From the NCBI RefSeq assembly GCF_041916735.1, contig NZ_JAYRYY010000016.1: a stretch of DNA of 64,000 nt. One strand, written 5' to 3'. Origin of the DNA: Zoogloea sp016790385 (GTDB lineage: Bacteria > Pseudomonadota > Gammaproteobacteria > Burkholderiales > Rhodocyclaceae). Below are positions 31,819 to 41,163 of this stretch, piece by piece (position 1 is the first letter of the stretch; every line of letters starts with the position of its first letter). Made by a program: the position numbers and the translations under genes. Under the pieces are notes generated by a model. It had not been told where the DNA came from, did not search any database, and saw only the letters and a program-made list of their open reading frames with translations.

Positions 31819-33167
31819 TGGATTGCTGCCACCTCCTTCCCGACAGCGTGGACATGGGCCTGATCGTGGTCGATGGGGAGGGGCGCATTCGCCTTTGGAA
31901 CCGCTGGATTGAAGAGCGTGCCGGGATACTCGCGAGCCAGGTATGCGGAGTGACGCTCGGGGAGGCTTTCGGACCTCATGTGGATCCCCGGGTTGCCCTG
32001 GTTGTGCGCGAAGCCCTCGATTTTGGCTGGTCCGCCCGCCTCTCCCACGCCCTTCATCCCATGCCGCTGCCCCTCTATCCGCCCGGCGCCGGACGGGGCG
32101 AGCGCATGAAGCAGTCCCTCGACATCACCCCTGTGCCGGGCGACGGGGGCCCCCGCTGTCTCATCCAGGTGCGAGACGTAACGGAAACCGTGCGCCGTGA
32201 AGCCCTGCTCAAGCAGCAGTCACGCCAGCTCCGTCTCGATCTGCAACGCCTCTCCCGGGCGCAGGTGGAACTTCAGCGCAGCGAAATGCGTTTTCGGGAG
32301 TTGGCCCGCCAGGCACCGGCAGGTCTCTTCGAGGCGGACGCCAATGCCTGCTGCACCTTTCTCAACGCGCGCTGCGAGCAGATTCTCGGGCATAGCCTCG
32401 AAAATGCGGCCGGAACCCCCTGGATCAATCTCCTTCCTACTAGTGAACAGGCCCGGGTGAGGGCCATCTGGTGTCTGGCGGTGGAGTCGGCGACGCGCTT
32501 TGCCGAGGAGTTCCGATATGTCAGCCCCGACGGTGAAAACCGCTGGATCCGGGCCGAAGCAGGGCCCCTGCGCGATGAACGCGATCGCATCAGCGGTTTC
32601 ATCGGCACACTGCTCGATGTCACGGAATTTCACGAGCGGGCAACCCGCAATGAATTCCGGGCCAACCACGACGGTCTCACGTCGCTCCTCAACCGGGATC
32701 GCTTCGAGCGCCACCTGCGTGCCGCCATCTCCGGCGCCCGCGAGGTGGCGGACAGGATGGCCCTGCTTTTCATCGACCTGGACGACTTCAAGGGTATCAA
32801 CGACACCCACGGCCATCATGCCGGTGATACGGTGCTCAAGACGGTTGCCACGCGGGTGCGTAGGGTGTTGCGCAGTGAGGATACGGTGGCCCGCTACGGC
32901 GGCGACGAGTTTGCCGTGTTGCTGAACGGAACCGGTGATCCGGAAACCCTCGACGCCATCCTCTTCAAGCTTCACCAGGCGGTCGGGCTGCCCATCAACC
33001 TCGGGCATTGCCATGTGCGCGTCGGGTGTTCCATCGGTGTTTCCATCTATCCCGACCACGGCAGCGACCCGCTCACCCTCCTGACCCACGCCGACAAGGC
33101 AATGTACGCCGCCAAGCGCGCCCACTGCGCCCGCGATCAGATCCTCCACACCCCCAGCCAGGTCTGA
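31818..33167 (+). CDS. PAS-PAS diguanylate cyclase
   Basis: A 449-residue cytoplasmic protein. Two PAS-type sensory units (about residues 5-115 and 155-275, the first starting PDSVDMGLIVVDGEGRIRLWN) precede a GGDEF domain. The catalytic loop is intact (RYGGDEFAVLL), and RSED five residues before it is an inhibitory I-site. It should make cyclic di-GMP with product inhibition. There is no transmembrane segment. The ATG overlaps the CheC-like stop (TGATGG), so receiver, phosphatase and cyclase form one signalling unit. Confidence 0.9.
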   Translation: MDCCHLLPDSVDMGLIVVDGEGRIRLWNRWIEERAGILASQVCGVTLGEAFGPHVDPRVALVVREALDFGWSARLSHALHPMPLPLYPPGAGRGERMKQSLDITPVPGDGGPRCLIQVRDVTETVRREALLKQQSRQLRLDLQRLSRAQVELQRSEMRFRELARQAPAGLFEADANACCTFLNARCEQILGHSLENAAGTPWINLLPTSEQARVRAIWCLAVESATRFAEEFRYVSPDGENRWIRAEAGPLRDERDRISGFIGTLLDVTEFHERATRNEFRANHDGLTSLLNRDRFERHLRAAISGAREVADRMALLFIDLDDFKGINDTHGHHAGDTVLKTVATRVRRVLRSEDTVARYGGDEFAVLLNGTGDPETLDAILFKLHQAVGLPINLGHCHVRVGCSIGVSIYPDHGSDPLTLLTHADKAMYAAKRAHCARDQILHTPSQV

Positions 33168-33192
33168 CGCCCCGGCACCTGTTTTGGCGGAT

Positions 33193-34161
33193 TCAGCAAA
33201 CGGCCGGGCTTGGCGGAAGGGCGCAAGCGGCGTGGTATTCGGCGGCTAAGCGAGCGCACAGCTCGTGCACCGACGGAATATCGTGGATGTTGGCCACCCC
33301 GTGGCCGGCGCTCCACACATCACGCCAGGCCTTGGCTTCATCTGCCAGGGCCTTCAGCTTCCCCTTGCCGACGCCCTGAACCAGCTCTTCACGGCGGTGA
33401 CCGAGCCGCTCCAGGCTGGGCCACAGGAAGTTGGCATTGGTGCCCGAAACGGCATCGGTATAAACGATGTCCGCGGCACCGGCGTCCACCAGCATCTGCT
33501 TGTAAGCGTCCTGGGCGTTTGATTCCCGGGTGGCAATGAAGCGCGTACCCATGTAGGCCAGATCAGCGCCCAACACTTCAGCGGCGCGCACGGCATGGCC
33601 ATCGGAGATGGCGCCCCCGAGCACCAGCGCACCGTCCCAGAACTCGCGGATCTCGCGAATCAGGCTGAAGGCACTCTGGGTTCCCGCATGCCCGCCCGCG
33701 CCCCCCGCCACCGCGATGATTCCGTCAACGCCCGCGGCCGCGGCCTTGCGGGCGTGGTAGGCATGGATGACATCCGAGAAAACCAGTCCGCCATACCCAT
33801 GCACGGCCTTCACCACGTCGCCGGGATGGCCCAGGCTGGTAATGACGAAAGGCACCTTGTGCCGGCAGATGAACTCCAGGTCGGGTTCCACGCGGGGGTT
33901 TGACGCATGCAGGATGAGATTGACGCCGTAGGGCGCGATGGGTGCAGAAGGGTCTGCCGAGCGGGCGATGGCCAGCGCCCCGTTGATCCTGCCCAGCCAG
34001 TCGTCGAGCTGGGCGGAGCCGCGGGCGTTGAGGGCGGGAAAGGTGCCGGCCACGCCGGCCTTGCAGGTTTCGATGACCAGCTCGGGGCCGGATACCAGGA
34101 ACATCGGGGCGGCGATGGCGGGAACGCGCATCGTGCCGCGAAACGCGGTGGGAAGGCTCAT
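33193..34161 (-). CDS. Nitronate monooxygenase-like FMN oxidoreductase
   Basis: A TIM-barrel flavoprotein of 322 residues. It starts RVPAIAAPMFLVSGPELV and has VFSDVIHAYHARKAAAAGVDGIIA, AGGAGGHAG, GGAISDGHAV and GADLAYMGTRFIAT, the phosphate-binding pattern of 2-nitropropane dioxygenase/nitronate monooxygenase proteins. It probably oxidises nitronates or a related substrate, but the family also includes other FMN enzymes. It is convergent with the diguanylate cyclase gene and followed upstream by an AsmA-like gene on the same strand. Confidence 0.85.
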   Translation of the reverse strand: MSLPTAFRGTMRVPAIAAPMFLVSGPELVIETCKAGVAGTFPALNARGSAQLDDWLGRINGALAIARSADPSAPIAPYGVNLILHASNPRVEPDLEFICRHKVPFVITSLGHPGDVVKAVHGYGGLVFSDVIHAYHARKAAAAGVDGIIAVAGGAGGHAGTQSAFSLIREIREFWDGALVLGGAISDGHAVRAAEVLGADLAYMGTRFIATRESNAQDAYKQMLVDAGAADIVYTDAVSGTNANFLWPSLERLGHRREELVQGVGKGKLKALADEAKAWRDVWSAGHGVANIHDIPSVHELCARLAAEYHAACALPPSPAVC

Positions 34162-34243
34162 GCTGCTGTCTCCTGGATTGTCTTGATTATGGGTGCCGCG
34201 ATGGGGAATCTAGCACGCCGCAGGCAACCCAGAAGCGAGGGTC

Positions 34244-36541
34244 TTACTCCGGCGCGGCGACTTCCGCTGGCTTGTCCGCCGCAGGTGTGGCCTTCTTGAC
34301 GGCCCGGCCGACCGCCTGGATCACGGTCTTGGGATTCACTCGGGGCAGGCTGCGGGCCACCCCCTGACCGGCATTGACCATGGCAGCCAGGGGCACGTTC
34401 CTCGGCTCCAGGTGCCAGTCCGGCGCCCCGAACGGCCCCTTGACCCGAATCGGCAGGGCCACACCCCGCAAGCTTGCCAACGGGCCGCTGTCGGGCAAAA
34501 CGGGCACGACCACGAACATTACCTTGGTCAGGTAATCGATCTGGCGCCGGGCCAGATCGAGGTCGCCCGTTCCGCTGACCCGCAGCATGTGGCTGTCGGC
34601 CTTGAGGTCGGAGCTGCGGGCCACACCGTTTTCAATTCGGAAGCTGGCGGTGAGTTCGCCCACCGCCGTCGCTTCCCGATCCCGATGGGGACGCCGGGCT
34701 CCCTGACGCGACCCCAATGCCGACCGCCATTCGGCTATCGCCTGATTGATGTCGATGCCGGGCACGCTGCTGTTGCGTATCCTCAGCCGGGCCAGCCCCT
34801 GCATGTCGCGGAGCAGGCTGCTGCGGCTTTCCGCAGAGCTGTTCACTTCGACGAAGAAGTTGGTGGTGCCGCTGACTTTCTGGCGGACCCCGGCATCCTT
34901 GAGCAAGGCGCCCAGGTCGGCATTCTGGAGGTAGCCCCGATAGCTTGCCTTGCCGTCGCCCGCGGCGACGCTGAGGCTGCCGTCCAGCGTGCCACCGTAA
35001 AGTGACAGGCTGTGGCCGCTTGATACCAGGCGCCCCCCATGTACGCTGATCGGCAGCTTGACCTGCTCCAGCTTGAGACCGGCGGCCGTCAGGTGGCCAA
35101 TGCGGATCGTGCCGTCCACATCCAGCCCGCGCAGCGCAGACAGATCGATGCGGTCTTCAGTCTTGTCGGCCGCCGGGTTGTTTGCCGGCCGGCTTGCCAA
35201 CAGGGTGTCCGCATCCAGTCGATTCACGTCGATGTCGAAACCGATGGCGGTGGAGTCGATCCGCGGCAAGGTCCAACTGCCCTTGACCTGCTGTGCTTCC
35301 GAGCGCAGCGCGAAGCGGCCGGCTGCGCTGCTGCGCTGAAGGTCGACGCGGGTATCGGCTTCCGTTGCGAATTTGAGCGGCCGTGCGCCGGAGCGGGCGG
35401 GGGTGAAGCTGACGTCGCCCGCCAGGCCGGGCAGTTCGAGCTGGCGGCTGGCGGCCTGCCACCGGAGCGGGCCGGCCAGGGCGCCGACGACACGGCCGCT
35501 GGCCAGGCGCAGATCAAGCTCGCTGGTCAGCTTGCTCCCCTTCAGGCCGCCGTCGGCAGGCACCAGGCCGTTGAGCCGCAGGCGCACACTACCGCCCCGT
35601 AATTTTCCGTCCAGGCGCAGGCTGGCTTCGACGCTTTCCGCCTCCGGCCCCGCTGTGGTCAGAGTGAGGCGCGGCGCGTTGGCGCGGAGTTCGAAGGCAT
35701 CGCCCGCAGCCTTGCCGCGGATCTCAAAGCTGACGCCCTGGATGGGAGACGGACCCGTATCTGCCCATTCCAGCTCGCTCAGTGCTGCTTCTCCGTCGAG
35801 GGCCTGCCAGCCGGCAAAATCGCCTTGGGCGGCCACCTTCAGCTGGCGCAGGCGCAGCCGGCCGTCGGGTTCGCCAAGGCGATAGGTGCCATCCAGCTCC
35901 ACATGCACGTCGGTGGCGGGTTCGGCCCGGGTCAGGCGGGTAGTAGCTCGGAGTCGGCCATCGGCGGCGGGGCCGAGCCGTCCGGTCTCGACGCTCAGGC
36001 CGGACAACGCAAGCTGCCGTCCATCCCGCTCGTCCATCCAGGTAACGGCGCCGCGTTCAATCCGCAGGCTGCCCACGTCCAGGTCGAAAGGTTCGTTGCC
36101 CGAGGAGGAAGGGGTGTCGCCATCCTGGCCGAGAAGATCGGCGGCGTTGAGCTTGCCGGCCTTGTCGCGCAGCAGCGCCATCCGCAGCCCCGCGATCTCT
36201 ACCTCTTCCACGACCACGCGCCGGGTGAGCAGGGGCATCAGACGGACGCTGATGCTGGCCTGCTCGAAACCGATGAACTCGCCGCTTCCGCTGCGTCCTG
36301 ACAGGGTGCTGGCAGGCAGCCCCAGCCTGAGCCGGGGAAACATGGACAATTCGACCGGCCCTTCCATGCGCAGGGTGCGCTGGTAGCGCTGCTTGGCGAA
36401 GTGCGTCAATTCGGCCGACAGGCGCGATCCGTCGAAGGTGGCGTATAGATACAAGGCCCCGGCGGCAACGACCGTGCTCAGCCCGCCCAAGGCGAAGGCC
36501 AGGTACTTGAGGTATTTGAATCGCATGTCAGGCAATTCCAT
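34244..36541 (-). CDS. AsmA family envelope protein
   Basis: A 765-residue protein with one N-terminal membrane anchor (KYLKYLAFALGGLSTVVAAGALYLY). A long beta-rich periplasmic part follows with the AsmA N-terminal pattern (LRMEGPVELSMFPRLRLGLPAS). The AsmA C-terminal region is LASGRVVG..., AAGLKLEQVKLPISVHGGRL, SLYGGTLDGSLS and IDINQAIAEW. AsmA/TamB-type proteins are implicated in lipid transport or outer-membrane assembly. The start at 36541 has GGA in front; ATG 36526 (MRFKYLK) is an alternative. It follows the CHASE2 kinase gene on the same strand. Confidence 0.88.
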   Translation of the reverse strand: MELPDMRFKYLKYLAFALGGLSTVVAAGALYLYATFDGSRLSAELTHFAKQRYQRTLRMEGPVELSMFPRLRLGLPASTLSGRSGSGEFIGFEQASISVRLMPLLTRRVVVEEVEIAGLRMALLRDKAGKLNAADLLGQDGDTPSSSGNEPFDLDVGSLRIERGAVTWMDERDGRQLALSGLSVETGRLGPAADGRLRATTRLTRAEPATDVHVELDGTYRLGEPDGRLRLRQLKVAAQGDFAGWQALDGEAALSELEWADTGPSPIQGVSFEIRGKAAGDAFELRANAPRLTLTTAGPEAESVEASLRLDGKLRGGSVRLRLNGLVPADGGLKGSKLTSELDLRLASGRVVGALAGPLRWQAASRQLELPGLAGDVSFTPARSGARPLKFATEADTRVDLQRSSAAGRFALRSEAQQVKGSWTLPRIDSTAIGFDIDVNRLDADTLLASRPANNPAADKTEDRIDLSALRGLDVDGTIRIGHLTAAGLKLEQVKLPISVHGGRLVSSGHSLSLYGGTLDGSLSVAAGDGKASYRGYLQNADLGALLKDAGVRQKVSGTTNFFVEVNSSAESRSSLLRDMQGLARLRIRNSSVPGIDINQAIAEWRSALGSRQGARRPHRDREATAVGELTASFRIENGVARSSDLKADSHMLRVSGTGDLDLARRQIDYLTKVMFVVVPVLPDSGPLASLRGVALPIRVKGPFGAPDWHLEPRNVPLAAMVNAGQGVARSLPRVNPKTVIQAVGRAVKKATPAADKPAEVAAPE

Positions 36542-36571
36542 GACCGATCCGCCGATCTTACCCCAGGGGGC

Positions 36572-38941
36572 TTACATGCCGTCCGGCTGCGAGGCCTGGC
36601 CCCGCAAGGGCAGGCGCAGCTCGAAAGTGCTTCCAACCCCCACCTGGCTTTCCACTGTCACGCTGCCGCCGTGACGCTCCGCAACCGTCTTGACGATGAT
36701 CAGGCCGAGCCCGACACCCGAGGGCTTGTCGCGTCCTTCGTCAACGATCCGGCTGAAACGCTTGAACAGGCGCGGCAGGGCGTCGGCTGGAATGCCCTCA
36801 CCCTGGTCTCGCACCTGGATGATCCAGTCCGTGCCCTCTCCCTTCAGGCACACCGAAACGCGGCTCCCGGCATGGCCGTACTTGACCGCATTGGTCAGCA
36901 GGTTGATGACCGCCCGCCGCAACAGGGAGAAGTCGCCGCGGATGATGGCCTCCTCCTGTTCTGCGCCCTGGGTGTCCACTTCGATGCGGATGCCGCGGGC
37001 GTTGGCCTGGGGCCACACTTCGTCGGCGGCGGAATCGACGAGGCCGGCCAGATCGAGTTCAACGAAGTCCTTCGGGTCCGAGCCTTCGGCCCTCACCAGA
37101 CGAAAAAGGCCGTCCGCCAGGTCGAGCGCGGAACGGGCGTAGCGGGCGATTCGGGGAATCTGTTCTGCCTGAAGGGTGGAGCTGTCGCGATAGCCGTCGA
37201 TCAGGGTCAGGATGGAGGCCAGCGGTGCGCGCAAGTCGTGGGACAGGAAATGCATGGTGTCCTCGCGGCTGCGCTGGGCCTCGTGCATCGTGGTGACGTC
37301 CGCCAGACCGATGACCCGCCCGGGCCGGTCACTGGATTCCGAAAACAGGTCAGCCACCGACACCAGCAGATAGCGCTTTTTGTCGGGGGTGAGTTCGAAC
37401 TGACGAATGCCGGAATAGCCGCTTACGTCGGGCAGCCCATCCCGCATCGGCAGGTAGGCGGGCCAAGGCAATGCGCGTAGCGCGCTCAGCAGGGCATCAC
37501 TGCGAAAGGCCCGGAGCAGGTGGCGGGCGCGTTCGTTGTGGAGGATGACCCGGTCCAGTTGATCGATCACGACCACGCCGATGGGCAGGTGTTCGAGGGT
37601 GTCGGCGATGAAGCGGCGCACATCGCGTTGGTGCTGGGCGGCTCCGCGGACGATGCGGATGCGCTGTTCGAGGGGGTCCGCGGCGGTCTGCCCGGATTCG
37701 TCGATGGGCAGGCCCAGGGGGGTGCCCTCCCGCTCCAGGGCAATCAGTTCCGCGTCCAGGTAGCGCTGGGCCGATTCCAGGCGCCGCCAGCTCCACAGGG
37801 GATAGGCCAGCATGCAGCCGAGGATGGCGGGGGCAGGCCCGAACCACCAGCCACCCAGGTGCAGTCCGAGCCCGGCCAGCAACACGGCGGAGGCTCCGAG
37901 CAGGAAGGAGGCCATCAGGCCGGTGCGGGCCTCGGCATACAGCAGGGTCAGCATCAATGCCACCACCATCACCATCGCCACGGCGGCCGACACCCAGGGC
38001 GACAGAGGCACGACGGCGGCGCCTCGGCGCAGGGCGTCAAATACGTTGGCCTGCACCTCGACACCGGGCATGGGGCGGGACAGGCCCGAAGTTGGGGTGG
38101 GAACCGCATCCCCCATCCCCGCGGCCGTGGTGCCGACCATCAGAATCTTGTTGTGCAGGTTCTCCGGCGGCACCTCGCCAGCGAGTACAGCCCGGTAGGA
38201 GTAGTGGGTGTAGGTTCCGGGTGGGCCGGAGAAGGGCACGCGCAGCCAGTTGGCGCGCTGCCACTGCTGATGGTCCAGCTCTGCACCTGGGGGCGGGGGC
38301 GGAAAGCGGCCGGCGGGTTCCGGCTCTAGCAGTCGCAGCAGGGCAAGGGCGAGCTGGGGATGGCGGGCCTCACCAAAGCCTTCCCACAGGTACACGCTGC
38401 GGGCGATACCGTCGGGGTCGAATTCCACCTGACTGTGACCGATGGCCGCCGCCGCGTCGGCGAACATATCAAGCGGCCGGACTTCGCCGGAGAGGATGGC
38501 TCCTGTGGTGGCCTGAGTCATGGGCAGCACCACTCGACCCTGATCACGGATGGCGCGGGCCAGGGCCGCGTCGGCACCGGGATCATCCGGGCTGGGGCCG
38601 TCGAGGATCAGGTCGAGAAGGACTGCCCGGGCACCGGCCTCCCGGGCGAAATCAATGAGGGCGGCGTGCACGCGCCGGGACCAGGGCCAGCGCCCGAGGC
38701 TGGACAGGCTGGCATCGTCGATGGAGATGATCACCACATCGTCGCTGGCGGGCTGGGTCCACGCGGACAGCACCTCGTCATAGAGCGTCTGGTCAATACG
38801 CCACAACCAGCCCTCGACGGCTGAAATCAACGTCAGCAGAGCACAGAATAGGGTGACGGCGAACCATTCAACAGTCGGCCGACGCAGGCTGGAAGCGGCT
38901 GCTCTCACGGAGTCCCTGGCGCTGGGGCGGAAAGGCTCCAT
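36572..38941 (-). CDS. CHASE2 domain histidine kinase
   Basis: A sensor of about 789 residues. One N-terminal membrane segment (FAVTLFCALLTLISAV) precedes a large extracytoplasmic CHASE2 domain (VVIISIDDASLSSLGRWPWSR, ILMVGTTAAGMGD). Three membrane segments follow at about residues 325-400. A PAS-like domain (LEHLPIGVVVIDQLDRVILHN), a His box (MHFLSHDLRAPLASILTLID) and an ATPase (NLLTNAVKYG, GEGIPADAL, GVGLGLIIVKTV) complete it. ATG 38941 is preferred over 38986 because the extra residues are not sensor-like. It overlaps the FecR-like gene by 37 bp. The OmpR-type regulator at 41.2-41.9 kb is its likely partner. Confidence 0.88.
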   Translation of the reverse strand: MEPFRPSARDSVRAAASSLRRPTVEWFAVTLFCALLTLISAVEGWLWRIDQTLYDEVLSAWTQPASDDVVIISIDDASLSSLGRWPWSRRVHAALIDFAREAGARAVLLDLILDGPSPDDPGADAALARAIRDQGRVVLPMTQATTGAILSGEVRPLDMFADAAAAIGHSQVEFDPDGIARSVYLWEGFGEARHPQLALALLRLLEPEPAGRFPPPPPGAELDHQQWQRANWLRVPFSGPPGTYTHYSYRAVLAGEVPPENLHNKILMVGTTAAGMGDAVPTPTSGLSRPMPGVEVQANVFDALRRGAAVVPLSPWVSAAVAMVMVVALMLTLLYAEARTGLMASFLLGASAVLLAGLGLHLGGWWFGPAPAILGCMLAYPLWSWRRLESAQRYLDAELIALEREGTPLGLPIDESGQTAADPLEQRIRIVRGAAQHQRDVRRFIADTLEHLPIGVVVIDQLDRVILHNERARHLLRAFRSDALLSALRALPWPAYLPMRDGLPDVSGYSGIRQFELTPDKKRYLLVSVADLFSESSDRPGRVIGLADVTTMHEAQRSREDTMHFLSHDLRAPLASILTLIDGYRDSSTLQAEQIPRIARYARSALDLADGLFRLVRAEGSDPKDFVELDLAGLVDSAADEVWPQANARGIRIEVDTQGAEQEEAIIRGDFSLLRRAVINLLTNAVKYGHAGSRVSVCLKGEGTDWIIQVRDQGEGIPADALPRLFKRFSRIVDEGRDKPSGVGLGLIIVKTVAERHGGSVTVESQVGVGSTFELRLPLRGQASQPDGM

Positions 38942-40560
38942 ACAGGGAGCACGAAAAAGGATTGCAGGCGCTGCGTCCCCGACCACGGACTGACACCGCC
39001 GTCCGGGTCGATGGCGCGGATGCGCAGCCGGTAACGACCTGGGCTGGGGGTGGCGAGGGTCAGCGCGGCCTCGCCGATACGCTGATCCACGAGAATCTCC
39101 TGGAAGGCTTCATCGCGGGCGAGTTGAACCTCGTAGATCTGGCCAGGCCGACCGCCCCATGAGAAACGCAGCTTCTGGTTGTAGACCTCGACAGTCGCCG
39201 GGCTGGGGGCGGGACGGATGTCCAGCGTCCGTACCTCGCTCCACGGCCCGTGGCTACCATCACTGCGCAGGCTTGCGATACGCCAGGCGTGGCGGCCCGG
39301 TGCGAGCGCCGGCGCAAATTGGAGCCCGTGCATCGTGTCGTCCACGCCGGGTGAATCAAAACCGCGGTCACCCGCGATCTGCACGCGGTAGCCGGCCGCT
39401 TCCGGCTGGGCCGACCAGGCGAGGCCGCCAGGCTGGGCGTCGGCGGAGTTCGGGGGTTCAGGCCGGGCGCGCAGTGCAAAGCCGCGGGTCGCATCCTGGC
39501 CCTCCAGGCCCTCGGCATCAATGGCCCGCACGCGGAGCAGGTAGCTTCCGTCGGGCAGGTTGGTAAAGCGCGCGCGCGGCGTCGTGAAGACCGCTGTTGC
39601 AATCACGTCATTGAATTGCTCGTCACGGGCCACCTGGGCCCGATAGGCCACGGCCTTGTCCACCGGAGGGAAAGGTAGGTCGAGTGCAACCCGCTCGAAA
39701 ACCGGGGGAACCCCATCCAGGGAGGGTGCCGGCAACAGGGCGCGTGGGTCGGGAATCTGCGCGCCTGCCTTTGCCACCACGCCAAAACCGGCCGGAAGGG
39801 CTGTGGCGCCGGCGGCGGCGTCATTGCGCATGCCGACCTTCCCTTCGGTGACTTCCGCCTGGGCGGAGTCTGCCTGCGCTCCCGCGCGGAAAGCGGTGCC
39901 ACGCACACCCAGGGAAGCGGACGGGGTGCGGATCTGGTAGCGGGCCGCAGGGCCGCGCTGGGGTGCCACGGTGGATTCAATCCGCCCGTGCTCAAGGAAG
40001 ATCTGGGTATTCTGACCGGGCAGGCCGTGGAAGCTCTGCACCTTGTCCAGGCGGGCCTGACTGCCGGGCTGAACAGTCAGGCGCGACTCGTCGGGCATCG
40101 CCAGGGTCACAAAGCCCCCATCGCCCGTGCGCAGAACCGCCCCCGCGGACACCCGGGTGTCGGGCGCCAGGGGCTTCCCGTCCATGGTGACGTCACCACT
40201 GACCGCCACGACCCGCGCGGTGTGCGGCTCAGCCCGCAGCCAGTTTTCAGGAATGCGCAGGGGGGTGCCAACCGGTATGCGCATCGGGTTGCTGATGCGG
40301 TTCAAGGCCTTCACCCCTTTCCAACCGAAGGGCGCGGACAGGTATTGACGCTCCAGGCCGATCAAGGTGTCACCGGCGCGGGTGGTGTAGATGATCTCCA
40401 GATCCGCTGCGTGGATACCGGGGCAGGCAATCGCCAAGCCCAGGGCGGCAGCCAGGAGACGAACGGATTGAGATGCCAAGAGACAGGTCTTTCTGAGGGT
40501 TTGGGGAACTATATTAGTTCCGGGTCTGGTCCAGGGTGCAAAACTTCGCAAAATGGGCAT
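38905..40560 (-). CDS. LysM and FecR domain secreted protein
   Basis: A 551-residue exported protein. After the signal sequence (LLAAALGLAIACPGIHA) comes a LysM-type peptidoglycan-binding stretch (YTTRAGDTLIGLERQYL) and then a FecR domain (GDVTMDGKPLAPDTRVSAGAVLRTGDGGFVTLAMPDESRLTV). The C-terminal half carries fibronectin-like repeats containing YRAQVARDEQF, YRVQIAGDRGF and YEVQLARDEAF. The start is uncertain because the ATG at 40560 gives a long pre-signal segment and a TTG at 40479 would be closer. It precedes and overlaps the CHASE2 kinase gene; the trio with the OmpR regulator suggests an envelope-sensing system. Confidence 0.85.
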   Translation of the reverse strand: MPILRSFAPWTRPGTNIVPQTLRKTCLLASQSVRLLAAALGLAIACPGIHAADLEIIYTTRAGDTLIGLERQYLSAPFGWKGVKALNRISNPMRIPVGTPLRIPENWLRAEPHTARVVAVSGDVTMDGKPLAPDTRVSAGAVLRTGDGGFVTLAMPDESRLTVQPGSQARLDKVQSFHGLPGQNTQIFLEHGRIESTVAPQRGPAARYQIRTPSASLGVRGTAFRAGAQADSAQAEVTEGKVGMRNDAAAGATALPAGFGVVAKAGAQIPDPRALLPAPSLDGVPPVFERVALDLPFPPVDKAVAYRAQVARDEQFNDVIATAVFTTPRARFTNLPDGSYLLRVRAIDAEGLEGQDATRGFALRARPEPPNSADAQPGGLAWSAQPEAAGYRVQIAGDRGFDSPGVDDTMHGLQFAPALAPGRHAWRIASLRSDGSHGPWSEVRTLDIRPAPSPATVEVYNQKLRFSWGGRPGQIYEVQLARDEAFQEILVDQRIGEAALTLATPSPGRYRLRIRAIDPDGGVSPWSGTQRLQSFFVLPVWSLSAPAPGTP

Positions 40561-40698
40561 GAACTACACGCCCCGTGTGAGAATTACTTAGCGCCGCGGG
40601 CGCTATGGGGCTCTATCATGCGGCCAGACGAGTCGGCGCCCTCTGCTGGCTTGTTTCCTGATGTCATTACTCTTCAATCTGTTCTAAAAGGAAATCCC

Positions 40699-41121
40699 AT
40701 GAGCTTCATTCAAGAATTCAAGGAATTTGCAATGAAGGGCAACGTCGTCGATCTTGCGGTCGGCGTCATCATCGGCGGCGCGTTTCAGAAGATCGTCGAT
40801 TCCCTCGTGAAGGACATGCTGATGCCCGTGCTGGGCAAGCTTCTCGGCGGTGTCGATTTCAAGCACTTGTACATCAACCTGGGTGACAAGTCGTTTGAAA
40901 CCATGGAAGCCGCCGAAAAGGCCGGCGCGCCGCTGTTCAAGTATGGCGTTTTCGTGAATTCCATCATTGATTTCACGATTGTTGCCCTCGCCATCTTCGT
41001 GGCCATCAAGGCCATGAACAAGCTCAAGCGCGATGAGCCGGCACCGGCGCCGGAAGCGCCCCCGGCCGAACCGGAAGATGTGAAGCTGCTGCGGGAAATC
41101 CGCGATGCGCTGAAGAAGTAA
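40699..41121 (+). CDS. mscL: Large-conductance mechanosensitive channel MscL
   Basis: A homopentameric inner-membrane channel that opens under tension during osmotic downshock. The family start MSFIQEFKEFAMKGNVVDLA is followed by two membrane helices and the C-terminal charged helix DVKLLREIRDAL. The length of 140 residues is normal. AAAGGAAATCCC precedes the ATG at 40699. It is on the opposite strand from the FecR/CHASE2 genes and from the OmpR-type regulator, between which it sits. Confidence 0.96.
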   Translation: MSFIQEFKEFAMKGNVVDLAVGVIIGGAFQKIVDSLVKDMLMPVLGKLLGGVDFKHLYINLGDKSFETMEAAEKAGAPLFKYGVFVNSIIDFTIVALAIFVAIKAMNKLKRDEPAPAPEAPPAEPEDVKLLREIRDALKK

Positions 41122-41136
41122 GCGCCTCAAATCGGG

Positions 41137-41152
41137 GGGGCCTGACGGCCCC
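41137..41152. terminator. Hairpin between convergent mscL and OmpR-type regulator
   Basis: GGGGCC (41137-41142), loop TGAC, GGCCCC (41147-41152) forms a six-base GC stem in the 42-bp gap, and can serve both strands. The T run is short. Confidence 0.45.
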
Positions 41153-41163
41153 TCCGGGATGCA

